Assembly: GCA_958510875.1 (NCBI GenBank) | Contig: OY294067.1 | Location: forward strand, 59,408,039 to 59,472,038 | Length of the DNA: 64,000 nt | Source: Endomychus coccineus | Lineage: Eukaryota; Arthropoda; Insecta; Coleoptera; Endomychidae | Direction: 5' to 3' | In this document: positions 11,630 to 22,024 of the stretch, in pieces | Layout of the letters: each line of letters opens with the position of its first letter | Numbering within the stretch: position 1 is the stretch's first letter | Notes under the pieces: generated by a model | The model's input: the letters and a program-made list of their open reading frames with translations, nothing else | What the model was told of the DNA's origin: nothing | Database searches by the model: none | Position numbers and translations under genes: made by a program

Positions 11630-12680
11630 GACCGCTTGCTTGGATTCATCGTGCGCCCCTTTGGAACAAGAGGCAGTGCCAAAGACGGTAGTACTGCTTG
11701 AACTCTTCTGGTCTCAGGCGGAATCTACGCGGTGTTGAGGTGTTGCAGTCTAAGAGAAGCCGTGCTGGACATTATACCAAGATGAGAGGTAGTTTCGTCT
11801 CTCACCCTACTGCCACCAGACGGGCTCATGTGGTTCACAGGTCCAAAATAGGTCAGGCTTTTGGGGGAGGGTGTACCAAAAAAGGCCAAGGATAAGTACT
11901 CAGTCGCTTACTGCACGGTTTTTCAGGCGGAAGTCTACGCAATATTGACTTGTGCCATGGAAAACCTGCGAAGAAACTATGTAAATAGGCGCATATATAT
12001 TTGCACAGACAGCCGGTCGGCTTTGGGAGCACTCAAATCACCCTGAGTCACATCAAAGCTTGTCAAAGAATGCAGGGATACACTGACTGAACTAGCCAGG
12101 AGATATAAAGTTCAACTCATCTGGGTCTCTGGACACAGCGGAGTTGTAGGAAACGAAATGGCCCACTCTGGCCAGGCGAGGGTCGTCTAGTGCCCCTGTC
12201 GGACCGGAGCCAATGGTCGCTTTATTAAACGGCGTGGTGGGTCTCGCTCTTCTGGGCCAATTGAATAAAGAGTGGTCTAAACTGTAGCGAGAATCACCAT
12301 GCATGAGGCAGGCCAAACTCTTCATCAGAGAGCCTGGGTCTAGGCTTTCAAAGAAACTTCTTTCCCTGAACAGAAGGGACATCAGAGAGATGACTGGAAT
12401 CCTACCCGGTCACTGTCGTCTTAACAAACGCCTACACACTATGGGCATCACAGATGACCCAATATGTAGGAAATGCAGAAAGGCGGAAGAAACTGCCTCT
12501 CACATCCTGTGGAATGTCCAGCATTATCATCCCTCAGGCACCGAGACTTCGGAGAATCAAAACTGCTCCCAGAAGAACTCATGGAAGCCAGCACTAGCAA
12601 TATTCTAGGTTTCAACTAAGTGGTTTAAGTGCATTTGGGGGCTTAGCCCCTTCCCTTCAAATGATGATGATGATAAGGTA
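11630..12680 (+). pseudogene. LINE with RNase H domain (I/LOA-type), 3' fragment, copy 1
   Basis: Frames read AVYCTVFQAEVYAI-like, ICTDSRSALGALKSP, and LIWVSGHSGVVGNEMA. These are RNase H motifs: E in FQAE, D in CTDS, and the GHSG-x-x-GNE region. A C-terminal zinc-knuckle-like segment follows (DPICRKCRKAEETASHIL). Stops after LKSP and frameshifts interrupt it. The 3' end is marked by a short ATG/GAT microsatellite tail (12661-12677), typical of such LINEs. The reverse transcriptase core is missing. Copy 2 at 28509-29244 is a shorter relative with the same tail. Confidence 0.75.
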
Positions 12681-13540
12681 GTTTCGTCCGCTTGTCCGCA
12701 TCCACTACAACTTGGGTCATCAACAATGCCCATTAAGTGCAGATGTGTGTTCAAATGACAGTAACAGGTTACAAGTTTTATGCCCCTTCTGCTAATGGAG
12801 AGAAAGGTTTTTGAAAGTTTGAGCGAGAACTCCGCATTGTGAAGCTTCACCTTCCTCATACTAGGAGGAAAGCGCCACTCCGAAAGCCATTGTCTTGTCG
12901 GTGGTCGATGAGTTTCTTATAGTTGGATCGGGAGTTCCTTGGGAAACCCTTTTGGTCAATTCATCGACCACTCCATTCCCTTTCACGCCAGAGTGCGCTG
13001 GTTTCTACATAAGCTGAAGTTGTTCACGCTTGCTAATGTTGTATGAACCTCCCTGCACTCCAAAACAAGCGCAGTAGTGGCCTAACTCGGCAGTCCTTGT
13101 TCTCCCAGTCGGACCACTGGGTTATGAGGACGTCCGGAGTTTGGCTATCGCGTCCTCTTTCGATTGCAGAATCGGGCAGCTTCTAGATGCCCAACTCTTG
13201 ATTCTGCCATGACCGCGAGGCACCAACACATGAACCCACTGATCCACACCAACAAGCCGATAAGCACTACCCGCAGCCAATGTTTTGATGTAGAGTTGTA
13301 ATGGAAGGAGCCCACGATTACCTCTAGAGACCTATGGGGGATAGTCCCCCACGTTATACCTACGCATGCAAGAAGCTGAGCCTTGTCCAGTGCCATAGGG
13401 GACAACCCCGTTCCTGTTGCTGACCACCATACAGTTGCGTAGGTTATGATTGGGTCCCGCGGACTTAGTGCTTGCGAAACCTCTCCCGCATCCCCAAAAG
13501 GTAGCAACAGCCTTCTTCACCCGGGTTTCCAGGTGCATTG
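12676..13540 (-). pseudogene. RNase H-type LINE fragment, second family member, opposite strand
   Basis: Reading the minus strand from 13540: HLETRVKKAVATFWGCG, LSPRDPIITYATVWW, ALDKAQLLACVGITW, PHRSLEVI. This is the region after the RT thumb in I/LOA-type LINEs. Then comes an RNase H tail (SGVKGNGVVDELTKR) and, at 12680-12860, LRKVKLHNAEFSLKLSK with the zinc-knuckle-like DDPSCSGCGQADET. It is broken by frameshifts. It abuts the 3' tail of the neighbouring plus-strand LINE so closely that one minus-strand frame runs across the junction. Confidence 0.65.
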
Positions 13541-15260
13541 TTCAGTTTAGTATCGACAATAATTTCGCTGAGCCTTCGGGACACAATGTTCATTCTTCTC
13601 CTTCGATTCCATTTCAATATTACTTTCATTTGGGTTGATCCATAATATTTTGGTTTTCAAATTCAAATAAATATTCATGATTGTTTTGATTGATTGCAAT
13701 TTTTATTATAGTTTGTTTCAATTCTATTTCATTTTCATCATATTCAATTTCCATTATACTTTGATTTCAATTGTATTTTGATAATGAGAATGAGGCTTCC
13801 GATAATGAGAAATGGGGGCGCCACACGTTAAACCACAGAATATCTGTTTAATTTCGAGACGATGTTGCCAGAAGTAAATTTTAATACTTTAAAAAGGGAA
13901 ATCAATTAGATAAATTTCGTTACAGTTGAAGAATGTTATAGTATTCATAACTAAATAACTATATAACTAAAACTAATTAGATGTAAATTCTAAACGATAT
14001 GATGGTTTCACAAGTAGTAATAACAGCTTGATGTGAGAATTAAGATTAAGATTTCAAATGGTAATTGGAAACTTGGAAAGGTTATACATAACCTTCGAGC
14101 GAGATGATCTACCTTAAATAATTATATTTATTGTCCAAGAGTGAAATCGAATCAACAACATTCAACGAATACAATGAAAACGTTCAAGAGGTTTTCTTAT
14201 GAATTCTAAGAAAAATGTCAGAAGCTATAATCTTGATGAATCAACGCAATCATATGGCAAAGCTAACTTTACTCACTGCACTGACATTAATCAATACTTA
14301 CTGCAAATGTAAATGTAGATAGAATCAGAAATACCCATCACGACTCAAACCCCGGCCATCTGTTAAGTTATATTATATCTCTCTGATACTATTTGCAGAA
14401 TAGTTTTGGGACACCACATATTTGTCCTTGGGCAAATCTACTGATTACATGCATTTTCTATAACTACTACTCTGTACGTCACGGCAACAGCGTCTGGAAT
14501 AGAATCAAACAACATAAAAATAAGCTTTAAACCAAATTAGCAATGGAAATGAATGAACGCTGTAATAAAAACTGCAATGAAACGTATGAGTATGAGGAAT
14601 TTTAATATTGTTTGCATTAATATAAAATTAAAATGCGACATTGCAGCTACAAATATAATTGAAATGTGCGTTTTGCATGGGAAATCCAAACAAATGCTAG
14701 AATATTCAGAGCTACATGAAATAATGCAAATTATGTACAGTATGCAACTTGGATATTCTTATAGGATATTTCCATTAATATTCGTGCTAGAAAAATTCTG
14801 ACCACGCATCCTCTAGCTCTTCTTACGAGACAAATTTGGGGGTGCCTATGAATTTTGACTGGTGTCATTTGTTTAGGCGCTGTTGCCAAATACTTGATTT
14901 TTCAGAATTTCGACAAAGCCTCGTAATATATAATCTTGGAGCTAGCGCTATAAAAGTAAAACATTATATGGGCCCTTATCTTATTATATTGTATTTTTCT
15001 ATAATTTATGTATAGGCTCATGTGAATGCACCAGTTATATTACTTTCATGTTTTTTCGACTTAGCTAAGGATTATGTTATTATAAAACATTGTATGAGAT
15101 AAGCTCACCATCCCCACTTCATTAGAAACTGTCTTTATAGAGTATGAAATTCCCTTTTTCGAGCTCCCCAAGAGCTTTTTTGGGATATACCATCTCTATT
15201 TTTACCTTACACCTCTTGGCTATACTGAAATATCTTAAATTGTATATATGGTGATATGGT
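13541..15260. other. No gene recognised
   Basis: AT-rich sequence with T-rich low-complexity stretches (13620-13780). No coding or RNA feature could be supported. Confidence 0.55.
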
Positions 15261-15312
15261 AAAAATAAATTATTATTATTATTATTATTAATTATTATTA
15301 CTAGTATTATTA
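15261..15312. repeat. (ATT)n microsatellite
   Basis: About a dozen TTA/ATT units, slightly interrupted after 15288. Confidence 0.85.
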
Positions 15313-15542
15313 AATATTTGAGACTTAAAATCAGTTGAAGTAAAGGTGGAATGCAACCACCGCTGAAAGCAATCGGACATTTATTATATCCCATGTAGTC
15401 AAATTTGAGTCTATTATACCATACCTATTTGTTGGTAATTTGATTGCCAGATATTTCTAATGCATGCAATGACATACATTTGCATATTCTTCTTTTTCTC
15501 ACCTATACGTTTTAGTTTCTTCAGAATCGAACTTATATAATA

Positions 15543-16189
15543 GTCTAGGAGCCAGAGCGATATTGATGGTATGAACATTAACCCGATGGTACTATGGATT
15601 ATCGTTAGAGAACGGTTCAATGACCAATTCATCTCACAGACCGAATTTTCCCCGGCTGCTTTTTATCGCGTCCGCTTATCAGACTGACCAGTTAAAATTG
15701 GACTGCAAGTTAACCCTCCCAAACCTGGTGGAAAATGTTCATTGATATTGGCAATTATTAAGATGCCCTATGCTATCAAAAGTTATCGGTCCATTTTCGA
15801 GTAATTGGCCATTAACCGGCAGTTTTGATTTTGCACCCAGCTAGAATCTCAATAATTGACTAATTCATCATAAAATTGGTCATTTTATTCATTTTTTTCT
15901 TAGGGGTGGTTTTAGAGGGTTTTTGGGGGGGGGGGGAATAGGCAATGAGTGATGGCAATAATTTTAAATCTTTATTTGACCTCCAATAAAGTTATTTAAC
16001 ATGGTGCCAGCATGGTACCTTATTACATTTATTTTCCACCATGTTTGGTTAACTTGAAAAGGGTTAACCTCCAGTCAAAAAATACAATTTGCGGAGGCTG
16101 TATCTTGGTCATTGAACCGTTCTCTAACGATAAACCATAGTGTCATCGGGTTAATGTTCAGACCATCAATATCGCTCTGGCTCCTAGAC
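15543..16189. mobile_element. Foldback / long-TIR MITE, copy 2
   Basis: Same termini as the copy at 6566-7818 (GTCTAGGAGCCAGAGCGATA and its complement), with TA on the left and TG (decayed TA) on the right. At 647 bases it has lost most of the inner left arm, including the strand with the GTAACATGATGGCACC region. A G run at 15928-15939 lies within it. It has no coding capacity. Confidence 0.8.
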
Positions 16190-16810
16190 TGTAAATAACA
16201 GATTCTCAGATAATGAAAACCATGAATTATAAGTAAAGAACGCTTCAAAAATTGAAACTACTTTGAGTTCATTATGAAATTGGTTGAGTAATTAAAAGTA
16301 CTTAACCAAATCTAACTTGACCAACAATAACGAGTGAAGGAATACTTGATCAATCATAGCTTCTTATATATTTTTAAATTCGAGGAAATGCTCTTCTTAA
16401 AATACGTTGTACAAATCGTCAACATGTTGGAACTTCCTTGACCTGGGATGTATTTATAGAGTAAATAGCGAACTATTAACAAAATGAAATACTGAAAAAT
16501 TCTATTTTTAAAAGGTAGTTATTTTCGGAGCTAACAAACAAGATTTGCGTCGTATTTTCAGAAGTTCACCGGCAATTTTTTTAATACGTCAATATATCGT
16601 AAAGTGCAATTAATAGAACATGAATCAGAATGTAAACTTTTTCGTATTTAATCACCAAACACCTGCGGAATTAAAGCCGACGCGCAAATCTTACTTGCAG
16701 GTTCACTTCTCAATGATTTTACGTAAGTTTCGTCTTACTTTCTTACTCGTTAACGTTATTGTTTACAAGAGAAAACTACAATGGCTTTGTATTATAAAAT
16801 TTATGCAGAT
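16190..16810. other. No gene recognised
   Basis: AT-rich unassigned sequence between a foldback element and the first of two direct repeats. Confidence 0.5.
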
Positions 16811-16811
16811 G

Positions 16812-17192
16812 CGGGAAAATGTACTTTCGGTTATTTAAATTTATGTTTACCTTTGCGCGGTTTGCTTTGCGGAATATTTTATATTCCGGGGTTGCTTGAT
16901 GATCTTTAAATGGGGAACAACGGCTTTTTGATAGTTGTTTCAGCAACATTGCTATGTATCTGCGGAATGAGAATTTTGGAAGTATCCATATCGAGGGGTT
17001 TACTGACTAGAAATAAAGCATCTGAACCTTTCGTTAATTTCATCCATTTCATAAGCATTTCATCGATTTCCGGTTCATACATTGTAAAGGCATTTTCAAT
17101 GTACATATTTACATACTCCATTTGAAAGGCAATTGATCATATTCAACAGCATTTGATTAATTTCAAAAGCATTTTTAACGTTGAAAATGTTG
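16812..17192 (+). repeat. Direct repeat, copy 1 (partner 19223-19561)
   Basis: Shares with 19223-19561 the order GGTTATTTAAAT, GCGGAAT-TTTTATATTCCG, GCTTGATGAT, CATTTCATAAGCATTTCATC, GATTTCCGGTTCATACATT, ATTCAACAGCATTTGATTAA and TTTAACGTTGAAAATGTT. The copies differ by substitutions and small indels. Open frames occur on both strands but resemble nothing known. The pair brackets about 2 kb holding a mariner and a psq-type fragment. Confidence 0.7.
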
Positions 17193-17195
17193 CTA

Positions 17196-18099
17196 TTCTG
17201 GTGAAAAAGCACTTTTTCTTTGTCAAATGCGGGCGCTTTCGCTTCCAATCGGTTTCGAATCGATCCCACAGCTCTGCATAATACACGCCTGTGATCGTTT
17301 TGCCCTTTTATGGGTAATAGATACGGAGGATACCGTGTGCATCACAAGAAACTGTCGCCGTGACTTTGTTGGCCGATAAACCCAGTTTGGTCTTTTTCGG
17401 CTTCAATTGACCAGGACAAGTCCACTGTTTCGACTGTTCTTTGGTCTCTGGTGTGTTGTCATGGATCCATGTTTCGTCCACGGTTACGAAATGGCGCAAA
17501 AAGTCCTCCTTATCGCGCTTGAACATCGCCAAACACTCCTTTGAAGTTATCACACGGTCGCGCTTGTTGTCAATAGGGAAAAAATGCGGCACCCATCTGG
17601 CAGATAGCTTTTTCATATTCAAAAATGTATGCAAAATGTTCCGTACCCGTTCGGTTGAGATGCCCATAGCCTCAGCAATCTCGTGCACTTCAACTCGCCG
17701 ATCCTCCTGTATCATACTATGGATTTTATGGACGATTTCTGACCTCAATTGGACGACCAGATGATCATACTACCACAACGAAAATCAGTAAACCACTTAT
17801 GAGTCGTTTCAATCGATGGTGAGGAGTCCCCATAATGTTTAACAAGCAATGCTTTGGTTTGCGTAATGTTTTTTCACACAAGAAATAATGTTTAATCAAG
17901 ACGCGAAATTCATTATTCCATGTTTATAAAACGCTTCAAGGTTGCTTGCTTTCGATGGGTGTCAAAACAGAACTGAATGACATATCAGTCTGAAAGTTAT
18001 AATGCGTTCTACTTAAAGATCGTACATCACAAACGTCACAAGGGATTTTCGATTGTGGCGCCATCTGTTTTATTTTTCAGGAACTTTTCACCTTGCCCT
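17196..18099 (-). mobile_element. mariner element, 3'-truncated (copy A)
   Basis: Minus-strand mariner transposase readings include EIVHKIHSMIQEDRRVEVHE, IAEAMGISTERVRNILH, KKLSARWVPHF and VDETWIHDNTPETKEQSKQW. These are the paired helix-turn-helix region and the first catalytic Asp (VDETW). The coding start has lost its frame (a base missing from the A run after ATG). The second and third catalytic Asp are missing because the element breaks off near 17196, in the sequence before the expected HQDNAPAH. The 5' TIR (GGGCAAGGTGAAAAGTTCCT on the minus strand) is intact, ending at 18099 beside TA. Confidence 0.88.
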
Positions 18100-18340
18100 T
18101 ACTCAGGATCCATTCTTCTAAAATATTTTCCTCTTTATTGGTGAGAATGGGATTTGGTCCCAAGTTAGTTTTACTGTGGATCTTTTCACTTTTTCTGAAT
18201 TGCAACGTTTGACGAGGCACACCAAATAATTTGGAGGCTTGTCTTTGAGACATACCATTTGTTATGGCTTCTAAGGCCGATGTAATACTTTCTTCTGTGT
18301 GCTTCTTCTCATATTTTCCACCTTCTTGTACTCTCGGCAT
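18100..18340 (-). pseudogene. psq/CENP-B-type (pogo/tigger-like) protein N-terminus, cut by a mariner
   Basis: Starting at ATG 18340: MPRVQEGGKYEKKHTEESIT, SALEAITNGMSQRQASKLFG, VPRQTLQFRKSEK, LGPNPILTNKEENILEEWIL. This is the pipsqueak-type helix-turn-helix followed by the start of the CENP-B-type DNA-binding domain, as in pogo/tigger transposases and jerky-like proteins. After EEWILS the frame enters the mariner TIR at a TA and stops eight codons later. The DDE part is absent. It could be a transposon relic or an exon of a domesticated gene; the sequence does not decide. Confidence 0.7.
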
Positions 18341-18388
18341 CTAGATAGAAACAAAGAAATCAAATTCATTTCGTATGTCCATACAGTT

Positions 18389-18450
18389 ATTGGCATATGG
18401 TCAATCAGTGATTGGCATATGGTCAATCAGTGATTGGCATATGGCCAACT
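18389..18450. repeat. 22-bp tandem repeat, about 2.8 copies
   Basis: Unit ATTGGCATATGGTCAATCAGTG at 18389 and 18411, with a partial third from 18433. A related GGCCATATGGCCAAT string occurs at about 18570. Confidence 0.85.
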
Positions 18451-18989
18451 ACTATTTAGGATGATATTTTCAACAGAATTGATCAGTTACATTCAATTAT
18501 GTTCCAAAATGTATCTAAATAAACGTTAAAACGCAAAATAGTAAAAAATTTCAACCATACAGTCATTGGCCATATGGCCAATAGCTGTTTTCGACATCTA
18601 ATTCAAACCCAGTGATTAGCATACTCTATTACATGAAGTTTCACCATAAAAATCATTTTCCCGCCAAGAAATAATTTGCCTTAAATATTCTTTGGACTAA
18701 TATATCATAAAACAATGTGAAAATCTACTTACATTGGGAAGTATTCTCACTAGTAGAACACTCGGTCTAAACAGTTCTTAATATATCTGACCACAAACTG
18801 AAGAATAGAGAGCACGAACTTATTCAGAACGACGTAGTTTTTTGAGGTTATGCGATAAGGCTTGGATAACTGGGAAATATATTCTGAAAGGTTGCCATTC
18901 CACTACTTTTGAACCAGATTATTATAAATTATAAAAAAACTGATGCTATGCAAGTTACTACCTAGTGGCCGATTACTGTCTGGTTTACC

Positions 18990-19214
18990 CTGGGGGCCAG
19001 GAAGCATTCCTCAGACTTTGACAAAATTATATTAAGAATTAAGACAAATAATGCTGTAGTCTACTTAGTAGATATTGCTGAAAACAGAAGATTTGAACAA
19101 GCAAGTGCTCTATGGGCTATCTTAGATGAGCTGTCATCACCCAAACCTCTTTTAATTTCAGCCAATAAGATCGATCTCTTACCAGAGAAGGGTCGTAAAG
19201 AGACTAGAAAATGT
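18990..19214 (+). pseudogene. Small GTPase-like fragment (Arf/ARL-type)
   Basis: One frame reads SDFDKIILRIKTNNAVVYLV, DIAENRRFEQASALWAILDE, LSSPKPLLISANKIDLLPEK. The hydrophobic strand VVYLVDIAE and the NKID sequence match the beta-strand and G4 (NKxD) guanine-recognition motif of Arf-like or SRP-receptor-type GTPases. The P-loop, switch I and switch II are not seen upstream. An AG at 19000 could be a splice acceptor. The frame runs on without a stop into the downstream direct repeat (to 19424), which argues for a captured or decayed exon rather than a working gene. Confidence 0.5.
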
Positions 19215-19222
19215 ATGCAGTT

Positions 19223-19561
19223 GAAATGTATTTTAGGTTATTTAAATAGCGCGATTTGCATTGCGGAATGTTTTATATTCCGCGATTGTAGCTTGATGAT
19301 ATTTAAACGGGGAATATATGCTTTTCAAGGGTTTATGATTAAATATAAAGCATTTGAACCTTTTATTAATTTCATCCATTTCATAAGCATTTCATCGATT
19401 TCCGGTTCATACATTATAAACTAATTTAATTAATTTTCAATATACATATTTACGTACTCCATTTGAAAGGCATCTGATCAATTATCCTGAAAACATTTAA
19501 TCATATTCAACAGCATTTGATTAATTTCGAAAGGCATCTTTAACGTTGAAAATGTTCTTAG
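19223..19561 (+). repeat. Direct repeat, copy 2 (partner 16812-17192)
   Basis: Second copy of the repeat described at 16812-17192, with an extra short insertion around 19420-19440. It follows the GTPase-like fragment immediately, and a single frame spans both. Confidence 0.7.
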
Positions 19562-19839
19562 TTTCTTAGTTTGGGGTAGAATTCGAGTGAAGTGGTCATT
19601 GTTGCATTTGCCACTTATATGGCGAGTCATTTTTATTCTGTTATTTACATAGCTATTGACTAATTCGTACCATTGTGGCCATTGAGGCAATCAACATATC
19701 TCTGTTGGTAACTGGGATTTCAGAGAAAAATTTGGCATATATAGACTATGAAGCTAACCCTTCAATGTTATAATAACTACATTCGTAAAATAGAGGAAAA
19801 AAACCACATAATGTAAAATGCTTGGTCATTTGTTAATGC

Positions 19840-20740
19840 GAAGAGGAAAGATGACTAAATTCTTGCTACTATGTACCTCGATGGAATTATTTACTCTAAT
19901 GGCAAAGATATTGCTAATCTATTCGCAAACCATTTTTCTTGCTTACGCAAATAATATACTCTCCAATTATGAACCCCTTGGTCAACTCAGCAATATAAAC
20001 CTGAACTCCTATAAAATTTCTATGGAAATGATGATGATGAAACTAAACTCTACAGATATTAATAAAGGCGCTGGGCCTGATGGCTTACCACCTATTTTTC
20101 TAAAGAAATGTTGTTTTATTGTTGTCACCCATTATTTTTCATTTTCCTACTGGACAATTTCCAAATTACTGGAAATCTAGGTTTATTACTCCAATCATTG
20201 AATTAGATGACAAATCTAATGTTATAGGTCTATTTCTATATCTCCTCAATTGCAAGAATTTTCGAAAGTTTCATATCAAATCATACTGAATCATTTAAAA
20301 ACATGGTCATACATGTGGAAAATCGGTATCGGGTGAATTCCATTTATACTGATTTCTCCAAGGCATTCGTGAACCATGAACGACTATTACAAAAATTACA
20401 TGCTCTTGGAATAACGGGTACTCTGTTAAACCGGCTTAGATATTACCTTAATGGTAGAACTCAGGTTGTGCGTGTGAAAGGTTCTCACTCTGATGAAATC
20501 AAAGTACATTCTGGTGTTCACCAGGGCTCACATTTGGGACCAATTCTGTTCAATTTATTCATCAATGATATCTACGACTATTTACTGGTTATTTTCAATG
20601 GTTTGAAAATGTTGGTATATGTACTATAGTTGATTCATTATTTCTTCAAAGTAATTTAAATAATTTAAGTCTATGGTGTAAGGAGAATGGTATGGTATTA
20701 AACGCTGGTAAATGTTTCAAATGTTGCATCATTTATTTAT
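19840..20740 (+). pseudogene. Non-LTR retrotransposon reverse transcriptase fragment (CR1/Jockey group)
   Basis: In shifting frames: DGIIYSNGKDIANLFANHFS; STDINKGAGPDGLPPIFLKK; IYTDFSKAFVNHERLLQKLH; LRYYLNGRTQVVRVKG; SGVHQGSHLGPILFNLFIND; and SLWCKENGMVLNAGKCF. These are RT motifs in order (GPDG-x-P, DFSKAFD-x-VNH with the second D lost, the SGV-x-QGS-x-LGP-x-LF block). Segments between the motifs are missing and the YADD/FADD motif is not found, so the copy is dead. No clear 3' end was identified. Confidence 0.75.
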
Positions 20741-22020
20741 ATGATATTTACGATGTAGCTTATAGATAATTAAAAAAAATTCAGGAAAATTGTAAAATGT
20801 TATGGGTAATGTGTAACGGCCAGATGGCGACACCAACCGAACCACAATTGAGATATAAATGAATATTTGAATATATTCATTTATTTCTTGTTGGTCTTTG
20901 CGAGATAATAATGATAAGATCTCTATAGGCTAAAACGATCAGCAACAAAAGCCAACTAGAAATAAATGAATGTAATATATTCATTCATAACTCAATTACT
21001 TATTTATTTGATATTTACTGTGTAATTTAAAAATAATTTCAAGAATTTTCGGAAAATTGCTTGTACCTACAAAATAACTAAAAAGTTATTAGCAGTGCAC
21101 CGTATTAATACTCAAGCTAATTCCGTTGAAGGCATATTGCAATAATAAATCAGAATAAACTTAACCTTGATCTTATCTGATATAAAAGTGTAGAATGTTC
21201 CAAGATGGTATTTCGAATTGAGTTCGCAATTTAGTTACACAATTATAACTAATTGTTACGCATTCATTCATTCATTAGTAATTCTAGGAACGTTTTCGTT
21301 TCGATTTTTTTTTAAATTTCAGAAGGGGAATAATATAAATGTATCATAATTTATTGATATTGTTTTAATCATGGTTATTAATTGAATGTGAAATGATCCA
21401 TGATGAAGTTTGTACTGCCGTAACATTGTAAAATATATTAGATCAATAACATTCGTTTCTGGGTTACTTGGCTATTCAGAATAGAAAAACCCGACGTAAA
21501 ACCCTAATAAATCACGATGAGAAAAATCTAGTTATTCCAGGGTCAAACAATCGAAATTAGATATCATTTGTACCATTCTATAATAGTAACGCAGTGATTT
21601 AGTTAGGAAAATTTACTGCAACAAGATGCGACTCGATTTGTGGAGGATCTGGACTCGACTCTTAACGCTTTTTATAGGTCACAGAGAATTACAAGCCGTG
21701 GTTTCAGAAACAGCAACGAACCACTTGATACGTTACATATTTTCTATTCCGCTCTCTTATGAAACGTTTTCAATTCACATCAGAACATACGAATCCCCAG
21801 TCGACATCATGTTTTTCTCGTTCTCATCCGTTTCGAGCGGATTAATAAAAACCACCGTTCAACCAGACATATAAACTGGAGCAGGATGGAGTAAATTGAA
21901 CAATAATTAATTATTTGTAAGAAAGTTATCTTTTAATTACATCACATTACACAGATTCTGGTAGCTTCCTCCGATTCAATTAGATCTTTCGAACCTAAAG
22001 GTAGAAGGGTCCTTTTTTTA
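20741..22020. other. No gene recognised
   Basis: AT-rich stretch. An 82-codon open frame at 21626-21874 has no recognisable domain. Confidence 0.5.
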
Positions 22021-22024
22021 TATA

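Noticed and set aside
13812..13826. TGGGGGCGCCACACG, resembling the complement of a retroviral-type primer binding site
   Set aside because: No LTR pair, polypurine tract or gag/pol sequence was found nearby.
16906..17125. Overlapping 71-codon frames on both strands
   Set aside because: They mirror each other within a direct repeat and resemble no protein family.
17441..17764. 107-codon plus-strand frame
   Set aside because: Antisense shadow of the mariner transposase.
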